Of a DNA stretch of 64,000 nt, positions 17,942 to 26,749 are shown piece after piece; position 1 is the stretch's first letter; every line of letters begins with the position of its first letter. The DNA comes from an uncultured Schlesneria sp. (GTDB lineage Bacteria > Planctomycetota > Planctomycetia > Planctomycetales > Planctomycetaceae), in assembly GCA_903840265.1 (NCBI GenBank), contig CAIMFH010000022.1, positions 94,528-158,527 of the forward strand, written 5' to 3'. The position numbers and the translations under genes were made by a program. The notes beneath the pieces are model-generated. The model was not told the origin of the DNA, did not search any database, and was given only the letters and a program-made list of their open reading frames with translations.

Positions 17942-18212
17942 CTAGTCACCGTTTTATCAATCTGCTATAGCCGACATACGTCCCATTTTGCGCAAGTTCG
18001 ACGTCCGAAGGACTGGCCTTACGAAAACGTCATCTCCTATTGGCATCGCGGATGCCGACATCTAACTATCGGTGCTCTTGGCGAAATCACCAAGGCCACC
18101 GTGCCTGACGGCAAGCTAGAGCAGAGTGCTTCCAACGTTGCAGCAGTAGTCGAAATTACATTTTCGCTTCGCCAAGTAAGGTTCAAGCGTCTCGAAGCCG
18201 AGAGCAGCCATC

Positions 18213-19466
18213 ATGACTTCCACGATTGTATTGATCCTGATTGCGACGGTCGCTTTTGCTCTTGTCCAAGGTTGGCTGATCCGTCAGCTTAGCAATCGCT
18301 ATCTGCACCCTGTTGCCCCCTGGCCCGAGAGTCGGCCGATGCCAAAGGCCGCGATCCTGCTCTCATTGCGGGGCAACGATCCATTTCTGACGACCTGCCT
18401 GCGCAATCTTCTGTCGCAGGACTATCCAGACTTTATCGTGCAAGTCGTGATCGATTCCGAAACCGACCCGGCCTGGGCGGCGATTCGGGCGGTTCGAGCC
18501 GAAGGAAACGATGACCGGTTGCACGTGTCGGTTCTAGCCAATCGAAGTTCTTCATGCAGCTTGAAAAACAGTTCGGTGATTCAAGCAATCAACGGCCTGC
18601 CGGAAGATCGAGAAGTGGTTGCACTGGTCGATGCCGATGCGGTCACTCATCGCACATGGTTGCGCGAACTCGTGGCTCCCCTGGCCGATCCACGGGTCGC
18701 TTGCTCAACTGGCATTCGTTGGTTCGCGCCTCATGACGATTCGCTGACATCGCGGATGCGATGCTATTGGAACCTGGTGGCGGCATCGGTCATCCACATT
18801 TCACGAACGCCCTGGGGTGGTTCGATGGTGGTTCGCCGCAGCGTGCTGGATTCAGGGCTGACCGAAGAATGGTCGCGGATGTTTTGCGAAGATGCGTTCA
18901 CAATCCGCTATCTTGACGAACGCGGCCTGAAATTGGTCTGTGTCCCGCAAGCGACCGTCGTTAACGAAGAGACGACATCCCTCTCTGGATGCATTCGATT
19001 CGTAAATCGTCAAATGTTGATCTTCCGTCTGTACCATCGGCAGTGGTGGGGTGTGGTGGCAATGGTCGCCGCCGCCTTGGTTGTTCGCTTGCCCCACTTG
19101 CATTATCTGATTCAATCCCTCACGACGGGCGACTGGATCAGTGCTACGGCATTGTTGGCCATCCATCCGATTATCCTGTGGGTGACTCAATACGAAGCGG
19201 TTCGACTGGACCGAGCCGTGCGGAAGATGGTCGCTGCCACCACCGGACGTGAGATTGCTCGCAATCCGATCCCAGACGGCTTCGGATACTTCTGCACAGA
19301 AATCATGTTTTTCGGATCGCTGGTCTACGCCGTGTGTGCTCGAACCGTTCAATGGCGCGGCATCACCTATCGGGTTCGCGGCCCCAAAGACATCACCCTG
19401 CTTGCCTATCGCCCTTTCGAGGAAGTCCCTTCGTACGGGGCGGCCTCTAAGGCGACCGTCGTGTGA
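18213..19466 (+). CDS. Family 2 glycosyltransferase, ceramide glucosyltransferase-like membrane enzyme
   Basis: 417 residues. N-terminal membrane helix (VLILIATVAFALVQGWLI), then a GT-A catalytic domain: CLRNLLSQDYPDFIVQVVID, D-A-D metal motif in VVALVDADAVT, and FCEDAFTIRYL supplying the general base Asp. C-terminal helices lie at WWGVVAMVAAALVV, LLAIHPIILWV and FGYFCTEIMFFGSLVYA. The topology and the WGGSMVVRRSVLD segment resemble GT21-type ceramide glucosyltransferases and HpnI-like enzymes. The usual (Q/R)xxRW is replaced by RFVNRQM. Probably transfers a sugar from a nucleotide sugar to a lipid acceptor at the inner membrane. Confidence 0.8.
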   Translation: MTSTIVLILIATVAFALVQGWLIRQLSNRYLHPVAPWPESRPMPKAAILLSLRGNDPFLTTCLRNLLSQDYPDFIVQVVIDSETDPAWAAIRAVRAEGNDDRLHVSVLANRSSSCSLKNSSVIQAINGLPEDREVVALVDADAVTHRTWLRELVAPLADPRVACSTGIRWFAPHDDSLTSRMRCYWNLVAASVIHISRTPWGGSMVVRRSVLDSGLTEEWSRMFCEDAFTIRYLDERGLKLVCVPQATVVNEETTSLSGCIRFVNRQMLIFRLYHRQWWGVVAMVAAALVVRLPHLHYLIQSLTTGDWISATALLAIHPIILWVTQYEAVRLDRAVRKMVAATTGREIARNPIPDGFGYFCTEIMFFGSLVYAVCARTVQWRGITYRVRGPKDITLLAYRPFEEVPSYGAASKATVV

Positions 19467-19533
19467 GAGCGCCAAAGAATGCGGCACACGGAGTCTGCCG
19501 TCTCTCCTCAATGCCGTCGATCCGGCGGATTGT

Positions 19534-20049
19534 TCAGATATTTTTATCTGCGGTCGCGATCGCGCTCATTTCAACGCGTTCGCGAATCATCGCTGCCCTG
19601 GCACTGACGACTTGCACGGCGATGCGAGTTTCTTGAAGCAGCCGTACTGAGCCGTAAACAAGGGCGCTCACCGCGATCAAACCGGCACCCACGCCTAGTA
19701 CCTCTAGGAAGTAGACCAGGTGCGGTTGCGGCAAGACGACGACCAGCACCGCTCCCAACAGCGATACGAAGGCGGCAAGTGCAAATGCGCCCAACGCCAC
19801 GTACACGCTTCGAAGTGCTCGCAGCAGCAACAAGGCACGCTCTTCCGAAGTCGCCAGTTCACGAAGTCGGCGCCTCGCCTCTGGATTGTCGTAGTTGACG
19901 GTTTGTTCGAGTTGCTTCGAGAGTTCGCGGGCTCGATCCACCGAGCGAGCAAGTCGATTGCTGGTACTCATGATCAGCACTGACGATGCGTTCGTCAGAA
20001 TCGCCGGGGCCACCATCAGGGACAAGACTGCAAACGGGTTCGATTCCAT
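19534..20049 (-). CDS. DUF2721 membrane protein
   Basis: Start at ATG 20049 (MESNPFAVLSLMVAPAILTN), the conserved N-terminus of DUF2721, preceded by AGGCGAAGG; an upstream ATG at 20073 lacks a ribosome-binding site. 171 residues: membrane segment 1 within the N-terminus, a charged helical part (NRLARSVDRARELSKQLE), then two hydrophobic segments (YVALGAFALAAFVSLLGAVLVVVL and LEVLGVGAGLIAVSALVYGSV). Function unknown in this family. Last gene of a possible operon with the M41-like and DUF1570 genes. Confidence 0.82.
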   Translation of the reverse strand: MESNPFAVLSLMVAPAILTNASSVLIMSTSNRLARSVDRARELSKQLEQTVNYDNPEARRRLRELATSEERALLLLRALRSVYVALGAFALAAFVSLLGAVLVVVLPQPHLVYFLEVLGVGAGLIAVSALVYGSVRLLQETRIAVQVVSARAAMIRERVEMSAIATADKNI

Positions 20050-20118
20050 ACCTTCGCCTGTTTTCAAAGTCATCGGGTCGTCACGAGGATTGTACGCAGC
20101 GGGTCAATCGATTGCCCC

Positions 20119-20592
20119 CTACAACCAATCATTGATAATGTCGCGAACTTCTTCCGATTCGAGTGTTTCATGAGCCAGCAGGTTGTCCGCCAGTGCCGCC
20201 ACGGCAGACCAGTGCGGTTCCGAATCGAGCAGGCGGTACAGCACTCCGGTCAGATCCTCCAGATACGACAGTCGCTTGCGCTGGTCGGCAAACAGCGGTT
20301 CGGCCAGTTCCCAGGCGGCCTGCCAGTCGTGAGCCCACTCGGCGACCAAGCCGGGATGAAATGGATCGCCGGTGTACAGCATCTCTGCCACCGGTCCCGC
20401 CAACGACACCTGAATGGCCCGCTCCCGAAACTGCTTCTCGGACAGCCGCGAACGTCGCCAGATGATCTGAGTGTCGCCGAACCGCGCCGGGCCATCGTCG
20501 TTGTCGGGATCAATCGTCACCGAGCGAACTTTCGCTCCCAGATACACGGCCACATAGGCATGTCCTGCTTCGTGATAGGCAGTCGGTTCCAT
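20119..20592 (-). CDS. Stand-alone M41-type (FtsH peptidase-like) zinc metalloprotease domain protein
   Basis: 157 residues starting MEPTAYHEAGHAYVAVYLGA, the HExxH helix of peptidase M41 (His7, Glu8, His11) right at the N-terminus. LSEKQFRERAIQVSLAGPVAEMLYTG corresponds to the next conserved M41 region. The rest is helical, with acidic candidates for a third metal ligand. No AAA ATPase or membrane segment is present, so this is the protease module alone and must have another way to engage substrates. It lies 24 bp after the DUF1570 gene, itself a putative metalloprotease. Confidence 0.8.
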   Translation of the reverse strand: MEPTAYHEAGHAYVAVYLGAKVRSVTIDPDNDDGPARFGDTQIIWRRSRLSEKQFRERAIQVSLAGPVAEMLYTGDPFHPGLVAEWAHDWQAAWELAEPLFADQRKRLSYLEDLTGVLYRLLDSEPHWSAVAALADNLLAHETLESEEVRDIINDWL

Positions 20593-20616
20593 CCGCTATC
20601 CGTTCCGTGGTCGCTA

Positions 20617-22113
20617 TTATTCTCGATAGACAGGTGCGGGCAACTGCCCGCGCTGCCACTGCAACGCCGTATCGCTATCGGCCACCGCGGCGCGAACTTT
20701 AACGACAAATGTCTGAGAGGGCCCACCCGGCGCATTCTGCATCTGCTTTTGAGCAAACTGCTTGGCGAGTGGCATCTCTTTCTGCGGAGCGACATTCGGC
20801 AAATACCAGTCGGCATACGTTCCCGCGTCGGTTTCCACCGTGACATAAAAGGACATGGGACGCAACAGCGACAGATTACGCATCCGTCCTTCCGCCTGCA
20901 TCGCGCCATTGTTGACTCGCCCGGCGGTCATTTCGACTTCCGCCAAATTGATTTGACGCAGCATGTATCCCGGTGGTTTCGGAGTGTCGAGCGACACCTT
21001 CTGCTTCTTGGCAGCAATCTCAATCGCTTGCGGGAATTCGCTCTGCAACTTGCCGACGCGCTTGCCGAAGATCCGTTCGAAATCGTCGACTCGCGTCTGG
21101 CTGTCGTCCCGCTGCAAAGGTTGCTTTTGCGACAAGAGCTGCAGGTATTCGATGTACTGCTTGCGGTACCTCGTCGCCAGGAACCAATGGATGCTCCACG
21201 CATGCGCATACGCTTCGCCAGCCAGGACATCACCACGAAACGCACGGTCATTCGCGACGACTTCATCCCAATTGACTGTTCTTGCGCGCATGGCACCGCG
21301 AGCATACCGGGTATTTAATTTCAGTGGCCCCGAGTTGATTTTCTCACCCGTTCCTTCGAATCCAGTGGCGATTCCCTCGTTAAACCAGGCAGGCGAAGGG
21401 GACAGGCGTTGCAGGATGCCGCGATTGTAGACCTGCTGATGGATTGCTTCGTGCAGCGGTGTTTCGAACGTGTGGCATTCGCTCATCCGGATCACCAGAT
21501 GATTCGTCAGCACGCTGTAGTAGCCGAGAATATTCTGGGCCGACAACCCGCGGCCCCCAGTCTGTTCAGCCGTGAACTTGATGAAGTCGTCGTCGGTTTC
21601 GAAGATCAGCAGTACGAGAGGATACCGCGGTTTGACGATCTCGATCTTGAGATCGTCCACAAAGTCGAGAAAGACTTTCTCGACGAGCGTCATAAACTTC
21701 GCCGCTTTTTTTAGCATCGCCGTCGCTTTGGCGTCGTACTGCTTGGGCAACGGCTCGGCCAGGACCAGCCCGATCACATAGGTGGAATCAGAGTGACCTC
21801 GAAATTTGTCCTTGCCAAATCGCTCAGTCAGGCGTTCCAGCATCTCGGCACAGGAGATCGGGGTCGGATCGTGCCCGGGAACCCGTTGTAGAATCTGGTC
21901 CTGAGGAATCGCCTCGATCCGGCCATCGGTCCGTTCGAGCGCCATCACTCCCTGGCCTTCTCCGATGAGTCGCGCTTCCACGGTCACCTTGTTGCCGTCG
22001 TCCTCCTTAACCGTGAAAACATCGGCAGACGCAGGGGCACTGACCGCCAGGATCAGCAGACCGGCGAGCAACATTGCGATAATTCGAGGAGAAAACTGCA
22101 GGGACGTGACCAT
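20617..22113 (-). CDS. Secreted DUF1570 putative metalloprotease with N-terminal SHD1-like domain
   Basis: 498 residues. Signal peptide (MLLAGLLILAVSAPASA), a short SH3-like SHD1 segment (FTVKEDDGNKVTVEARLI, VMALERTDGRIEAIPQDQI), then DUF1570. The latter has the gluzincin-like ETPLHEAIHQQVYNRG helix (H-E-x-x-H) and a downstream PAWFNEGIA giving the third Glu ligand, plus AYAHAWSIHWFL. The C-terminal ~120 residues are a beta domain. Probably an exported zinc peptidase; no substrate known. A small M41-like gene follows 24 bp downstream on the same strand. Confidence 0.82.
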   Translation of the reverse strand: MVTSLQFSPRIIAMLLAGLLILAVSAPASADVFTVKEDDGNKVTVEARLIGEGQGVMALERTDGRIEAIPQDQILQRVPGHDPTPISCAEMLERLTERFGKDKFRGHSDSTYVIGLVLAEPLPKQYDAKATAMLKKAAKFMTLVEKVFLDFVDDLKIEIVKPRYPLVLLIFETDDDFIKFTAEQTGGRGLSAQNILGYYSVLTNHLVIRMSECHTFETPLHEAIHQQVYNRGILQRLSPSPAWFNEGIATGFEGTGEKINSGPLKLNTRYARGAMRARTVNWDEVVANDRAFRGDVLAGEAYAHAWSIHWFLATRYRKQYIEYLQLLSQKQPLQRDDSQTRVDDFERIFGKRVGKLQSEFPQAIEIAAKKQKVSLDTPKPPGYMLRQINLAEVEMTAGRVNNGAMQAEGRMRNLSLLRPMSFYVTVETDAGTYADWYLPNVAPQKEMPLAKQFAQKQMQNAPGGPSQTFVVKVRAAVADSDTALQWQRGQLPAPVYRE

Positions 22114-22227
22114 GAACGGCTCCAGATGGCAATCTCGTCGGTCTTGACGATTGTCATCGAACCCAAGGCGATCGGCTAGTCAGAATTTTCATGATCGACG
22201 TGGAATGCTTCGCGAAGTCTCGCTGAG

Positions 22228-22848
22228 TTACGCAATTCCTTCGTCTCGCGCCTGAAATACCGGCAGCCGAAGACGCCAGCGAATCGCCGCCAGTCGCAAC
22301 ACAAGTGTGACGGTGGTTCCAAAAGCCAGGTTGAACCAGTGCCCTGGCCAGATAGACGCTGCCCCGATGTACGCCAAGCTGCCGATGAAGGCTGCCGTCG
22401 CGTAGAGGTAGATCTGCGGGCGAAAAACAAGCGGCACTTCCCCCAGCAACACGTCGCGGAAGATCCCGCCTGCCACGCCGGTCATGACTCCAAACAGCAC
22501 ACAGATCGTTCCGGCATGATGCAGACTGAAGGTTTTGTGCGTTCCGACCAAAGCCACAAATGACAGGAAGAAGGCATCTGTGATCAAGAATGATCGCGAG
22601 GACGGGTCGAGGAATCTTCCCAGATAGATTGTCAGCGTTACCGAAACGATCGCCGAAACCAGAAACGAATGATCCGCCACCCAGAACACTGGAACATCCA
22701 GCAGCACATCACGCAACGACCCGCCTCCGACGGCGGTGACCAGTCCGAGGACCACCACACCGAACCAGTCGATCCCCTTACCACGCGCGGCCAAGGCGCC
22801 GGTGGCGGCACCAAACACGACGGCCAGATGTTCCAGAACGTATCGCAC
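22228..22848 (-). CDS. Trimeric intracellular cation (TRIC/UPF0126) channel protein
   Basis: Start set at GTG 22848, with AGGG upstream, giving VRYVLEHLAVVFGAATGALAA, where TRIC proteins normally begin, and the usual ~206 residues. Further upstream starts run into a dispersed repeat and are unlikely. The two pseudo-symmetric halves each carry a Gly-Gly-Gly-x-x-Arg-Asp motif: TAVGGGSLRDVLLD and GVAGGIFRDVLLGEVPLVF. About seven membrane helices. TRIC proteins conduct K+ or Na+ across the membrane; the physiological role in bacteria is unclear. Confidence 0.87.
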   Translation of the reverse strand: MRYVLEHLAVVFGAATGALAARGKGIDWFGVVVLGLVTAVGGGSLRDVLLDVPVFWVADHSFLVSAIVSVTLTIYLGRFLDPSSRSFLITDAFFLSFVALVGTHKTFSLHHAGTICVLFGVMTGVAGGIFRDVLLGEVPLVFRPQIYLYATAAFIGSLAYIGAASIWPGHWFNLAFGTTVTLVLRLAAIRWRLRLPVFQARDEGIA

Positions 22849-22974
22849 AAGAGCCCTAAGTTTCGAGATTCGAATCGGCCAGAACAAGAGAGGCTCTCGG
22901 GTTGTATCCGGAAGCAACACGAAGTCAACCGCGGGAAGTACGAAGGCAGGCTCAGAGGAAGACCAGGACAGTTT

Positions 22975-23006
22975 AACCACGGAAGACACGGAAGCTCACG
23001 GAATGA
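22975..23006. repeat. Dispersed ACCACGGAA...CACGGAA repeat, short copy
   Basis: The run ACCACGGAAGACACGGAAGC followed by TCACGGAATGAAG is the well-known dispersed motif that also occurs, inverted and longer, at 60528-60662. It lies upstream of the TRIC gene. Confidence 0.6.
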
Positions 23007-23129
23007 AGAAAAGACGAAAAATGAGTCGGCGATGCGTGCGGGCTTTGGCCTGTCACGTCATCACGATTGCAACCGCGGCCATTGTCTGCGACAACTTCGT
23101 CAAATCCCCAGCCAACGCGGAGGCCACGT

Positions 23130-23987
23130 ATGCATACACTCCTTCTCTCTTGCCTGCTTCTGGCAACACCTGACGTGATCCCCGAGGGCAAGTCGACCAT
23201 CGACCTAGCTTTTGAAAAGTTGACGCTGAGGCTCTACGCCTACAAACCGGCGAATTTTCAAAATGGCCCGATGCTGATGGTCTTTCACGGGATCCTGCGG
23301 AACGCCGAAGAGTACCGTGATCACGCCGTCGAGATGGGCGATCGATTCGGCGCGCTGATCATCTGTCCCTTGTTTGAAGAGAAGATCTTCCCGATCCCCA
23401 AGTACCAGTTCGGCGGCATTGTCGATGACGAAGGTCACGCTGTTCCCGCCAAGGATCGGACTGCAGAATACGTCAACCGGATCGCGAAAGAGATTCGACG
23501 ACGCGAAGGACGCGCCGACCTGCCCTACGCGCTGATCGGGCATTCCGGCGGAGGTCAGTTCCTGGGGCGACTTGCCGCCTTCGTGCAAACGGACGCTCAA
23601 CGAATTGTCGTCTCGAATCCAAGCAGCTACACGCTGCCGACCGACAAGCAACCGTTTCCGTTCGGTTTCGGCGGACTTCCCGCCGAACTGGCAAACGATG
23701 ACGTCTACAAAGCCTATCTCGGTCAACCTGTGACTCTGTATGTGGGATCAAAGGACATCGTTCGCGATGAGTACTTTGACGCATCCAAACTGGCGGAAGT
23801 GCAAGGCGATACTCGGTTCGCACGCGCGAAGTATGCGTACGAATTCGCGAAGAACGTCGCTCAAGAGAAGGGGTGGCCCTTCAATTGGAAACTGCTGATT
23901 GCCGAAGGAATCGAACACGACCACGAAAAGATGTTCAACAGCCCCGACTGCGCCATCGCACTCGGCTGGAAGCCGAAAGAGAAATAG
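23130..23987 (+). CDS. Exported alpha/beta-hydrolase fold protein
   Basis: Start at ATG 23130 with GGAGG at 23119-23123, spaced 6 bases. 285 residues; a short hydrophobic leader (MHTLLLSCLLLATPDV) suggests export. MLMVFHGILRNAEEYRDHA is the oxyanion strand and loop, YALIGHSGGGQFLGRL the nucleophile elbow (G-H-S-G-G-G), VGSKDIVRDEYFD the acid region and IEHDHEKM the catalytic His region. Probably a secreted esterase, depolymerase or peptidase-like hydrolase. The neighbouring flippase gene is convergent, 4 bp away. Confidence 0.8.
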   Translation: MHTLLLSCLLLATPDVIPEGKSTIDLAFEKLTLRLYAYKPANFQNGPMLMVFHGILRNAEEYRDHAVEMGDRFGALIICPLFEEKIFPIPKYQFGGIVDDEGHAVPAKDRTAEYVNRIAKEIRRREGRADLPYALIGHSGGGQFLGRLAAFVQTDAQRIVVSNPSSYTLPTDKQPFPFGFGGLPAELANDDVYKAYLGQPVTLYVGSKDIVRDEYFDASKLAEVQGDTRFARAKYAYEFAKNVAQEKGWPFNWKLLIAEGIEHDHEKMFNSPDCAIALGWKPKEK

Positions 23988-23991
23988 CAGC

Positions 23992-25521
23992 CTACGAAGC
24001 CACGGCATCCGGCGAAGATGCTGTCGGTAGCGATAGCCTCTGCAGGGCACCTCGAACCCACAGACCCGCGCCGAGTGTTCCAGCACCACAGATTGTCACC
24101 GCCAGCAGCGCCAGCCAGTTCCCATGACTCCACGACTGGTTTCCAATCGTGATCGAGTACGCGAGCAGCGCCATCAGCGGGACTGCTTGCGGCCAGACGG
24201 CCTCTTCCGTGATTCGTCGCAGGCTGATCTGCAGTCGGCTTAGGGCATACGGCACAAGGACGCACAGTTCGAACAGCACAACCGGGATCGTGGTTCCCCA
24301 GGCGACCCCTTCGATACCGTACGATCGGCACAGGAGAATGCTGAGACCCAGGTTGCAGATCGCTTCGCCCAGATAGATGCAGGCGGGGACTCGAACGTTA
24401 CCGCTGCCGAAGAGGAACGCTCGCAGGATCCCGCAGGGAAGGGCGACCAGTTGAGCTCCCAGCAACACCATCAAGATGCGGTGAGACTGCGCCAGATCCC
24501 CGTCAGTCAATTTCGAACCGACCCATAGTCGCAAGACATCTCCGGCGAAGAACCACGCCCCGATGAACGCTGCGCTGGTGAGCAACAGCACAATCCCCAG
24601 CGTCTTGATGAGGAAGCGATTTCGCTTGGCTCGATCGGTTTCACTTTGCAGCGCCCCCGCCGTCGGCATGCAGATGTGAGCAATCTTGTCGATCGGCTGT
24701 TTGGCAAACTGAGTCAGCCGCAAGCCGAAGTAATAAGGAACAATCGCCTCTTTGCCCAGTAGCAAACCGATCGTGATCGTGTCGGTCGCATTGATCAACT
24801 GGCTCGCGACTACGCCGACAAACGCCATCGAACTGAAGTGACCGCATTCACGCATGACATCGCGACTGAGCAGCGACGGGCCCACCGCCAGCGTTGGCAG
24901 AATCCGCCGAGCCAGCACGATGTACGACAGGTTCTCGCCCAGAGCCACAATAAAGTAGATCGAGGCGATCGTCACCAACCCGTAGCGATCACTGAGGAAG
25001 AAGACAAACAGGACGAGACGTACAAGATCGAACGAGAATCCGATACCGCGTTCCAGATCGAACCGCCGCAAGCCGTGCAGTACCCCGCCAAAGACGCTGC
25101 CCGCCATACCGACGGCGACGTTAACCCCCAGGATCAGGATCGTGATGCGGGCTTCCAGCAGGTCCTCGCCAACCCAGCCGCCCCACCAACCCGCGGTCAG
25201 ACACAAGCCGCAGGCGAACAGGAATGCGATGGCACCCATCCCCAGATAAATCGTCAGGACCAGCGTCACCACCTGATTGACGCGGTGCATGTCCCCTTCC
25301 GAATGATACTTGGCGACGTAGCGCGAGATCGTTTCGCCCAGCCCGCAATAGAGCAGGGCGGAGTAACTGGCGATGGAATTGATCAGCAGCCAGCTTCCAT
25401 AGGTCGATACGCCCAGCACATCCAGCGTGTATCGAGTCAGGAAGAACCCGATCACCAGATTCGAGGCGTGAGTTCCCCAACTGGCAAGGACATTACGTCG
25501 AACGGAACCGGCAAACGACAT
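23992..25521 (-). CDS. Polysaccharide/lipid-linked oligosaccharide flippase (Wzx/MATE-like)
   Basis: 509 residues and about 14 membrane helices. The N-terminus (NVLASWGTHASNLVIGFFLT, then RYTLDVLGVSTYGSWLLI) is characteristic of the polysaccharide-synthase/Wzx branch of the MVF (MOP) superfamily, which flips undecaprenyl-linked glycans across the inner membrane. Internal charged loops (GLRRFDLERGI, TDRAKRNRFLIKT) are cytoplasmic. A methyltransferase gene lies 66 bp upstream on the same strand, but no glycan-synthesis cluster is present. Confidence 0.85.
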   Translation of the reverse strand: MSFAGSVRRNVLASWGTHASNLVIGFFLTRYTLDVLGVSTYGSWLLINSIASYSALLYCGLGETISRYVAKYHSEGDMHRVNQVVTLVLTIYLGMGAIAFLFACGLCLTAGWWGGWVGEDLLEARITILILGVNVAVGMAGSVFGGVLHGLRRFDLERGIGFSFDLVRLVLFVFFLSDRYGLVTIASIYFIVALGENLSYIVLARRILPTLAVGPSLLSRDVMRECGHFSSMAFVGVVASQLINATDTITIGLLLGKEAIVPYYFGLRLTQFAKQPIDKIAHICMPTAGALQSETDRAKRNRFLIKTLGIVLLLTSAAFIGAWFFAGDVLRLWVGSKLTDGDLAQSHRILMVLLGAQLVALPCGILRAFLFGSGNVRVPACIYLGEAICNLGLSILLCRSYGIEGVAWGTTIPVVLFELCVLVPYALSRLQISLRRITEEAVWPQAVPLMALLAYSITIGNQSWSHGNWLALLAVTICGAGTLGAGLWVRGALQRLSLPTASSPDAVAS

Positions 25522-25587
25522 CGGATGGAAACTCGATTTATCAGGCTAGTATTTCAACGACGCGAAGCTGGCCACCAGATCAATCGA

Positions 25588-26292
25588 TCATGGTTTGGCG
25601 GCCACAATCCATGTCTGTCGCAGGGTGGGCCCCGTAATCTGTTCGACCGTGAACCCAACCTCGGTCAGAGTCCTAGTGAGCCAGGCTCGCGAATGATGGT
25701 ATCGGCGATATCCCGCCCCGGTCGGCCAACCACGCCAATGCTTAATGCCGCAGGCGTACAAGCATTTTCGGAACACGAAACTTAGACGAGTCTTCAACTT
25801 CACTGGTTCCATATTGAGCTGGAAGACGAACTGTCCTCCCGACCGCAATAGCTGGAAGGCATCGCGGAAGTACGTCGTGAGCGCTTCCGCGTTGATGTAA
25901 TAGAAGACTTCGTACGAAAAGACTGTGTCACATGCGGTGATTGATGCCGGGCAAAGGTGGACTCCGTCGGCCACTTCAAAGCTGATTTCACTCCGTTCGT
26001 TGCGACGCTGAGCCTCCTCGATCAATCGCGGCGCGATATCAACGCCCACCACTCGACCGAAGTGGTCGGCCAATGCCGCCGACATCCGCCCCAGCCCGCA
26101 ACCGACTTCCAGAGCGCTGCGGTCCTTGCCACATTTCATTCCCGTCATCTCGATCGCACGCGCCAGATCATCGCGGCCGGATTGCAGCACGGTCGTCCAG
26201 TTCGCGTCGGCGGACACCAGCTTGTCCATGCTATGGATGCCGACTTCGTCCAGCGACTTATTCCACCACTCAATGGAAGCAGTTTGGCTCAT
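25588..26292 (-). CDS. SAM-dependent methyltransferase (class I)
   Basis: Start at ATG 26292 (MSQTASIEWWNKSLDEVG) with AAGG 8 bases upstream; ATG 26316 is an alternative. 234 residues with a Rossmann-type methyltransferase core: motif I ALEVGCGLGRMSAAL, motif II VVGVDIAPRLIEEAQ, EVADGVHL, and the CDTVFSYEVFYYI and LRSGGQFVFQLN strands. The C-terminal cap (HWRGWPTGAGYRRYHHSRAW) differs from UbiE/Coq5. Target unknown; adjacency to the flippase suggests modification of a glycan or lipid. Confidence 0.82.
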   Translation of the reverse strand: MSQTASIEWWNKSLDEVGIHSMDKLVSADANWTTVLQSGRDDLARAIEMTGMKCGKDRSALEVGCGLGRMSAALADHFGRVVGVDIAPRLIEEAQRRNERSEISFEVADGVHLCPASITACDTVFSYEVFYYINAEALTTYFRDAFQLLRSGGQFVFQLNMEPVKLKTRLSFVFRKCLYACGIKHWRGWPTGAGYRRYHHSRAWLTRTLTEVGFTVEQITGPTLRQTWIVAAKP

Positions 26293-26573
26293 GGATACGA
26301 CCTTATTTGCTGTCATTGAAAACTTCAGTGACCGGAAAACGAAGCTTCGATCCGGCTAAAACGTCACAGGCTTAGGCGATTTTAGGCAGCGGAATGCCCC
26401 CCGCCGCCACTCCAATCCGATCCAAATAAAGCAACGACGACGCCAAGACACTGGCGCAATCGCTCATCCTGAATCTATGTCATAAACGGACCGACTTTCG
26501 GGCAGACGTGGTATTTCGGCGACGCCACGAAGCCGCTCGATCCATAAGGTCGTTACAATCGGAACCCTCCCTT

Positions 26574-26616
26574 GGGTGCCACGGTCTTGGAGTCTTCGAC
26601 AAGGCCGTGTCTTTGG
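26574..26616. repeat. Half copy of the GGGTGCCACGG repeat
   Basis: GGGTGCCACGG-TCTTGGAGTCTTCGACAAGG and CCGTGTCTTTG match the left half of the element at 49077-49161 and the half copy at 57700-57740. It directly abuts the 86-bp palindrome starting at 26620, giving a composite. Confidence 0.75.
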
Positions 26617-26619
26617 TAT

Positions 26620-26705
26620 TTGGGAGGGCGAGGCCACTGCCGAGCCGCGCCTGTTATTGTGAGTCCATCGACAGGTGCGGCTCGGCAGGAGCCTCGCCCT
26701 CCCAA
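26620..26705. repeat. 86-bp intergenic palindrome (GEAPAEP type), second copy
   Basis: Arms TTGGGAGGGCGAGGC...CGAGCCGC and GCGGCTCGGCAGGAGCCTCG...CCCAA are inverted, with a mismatch patch at CACT/AGGA. Same length as the copy at 4493-4578. It occupies the divergent gap between the methyltransferase (26292) and the VWA gene (26750). The remaining sequence of that 457-bp gap (26293-26573) shows nothing recognisable. Confidence 0.85.
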
Positions 26706-26749
26706 TCACGAATTATTTCGCGAGCAGAATCGCGCACGGTTCTTATTAG

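Noticed and set aside
20170..21318. 382-residue + strand frame opposite the DUF1570 and M41-like genes
   Set aside because: Both underlying - strand genes have clear motifs and signal peptide; the + frame has none.
22991..23173. Short + strand frame with a signal-peptide-like start (MKKRRKMSRRCVRALACHVI)
   Set aside because: Begins in a dispersed repeat, ends inside the hydrolase gene, which has a much better start and ribosome-binding site at 23130.
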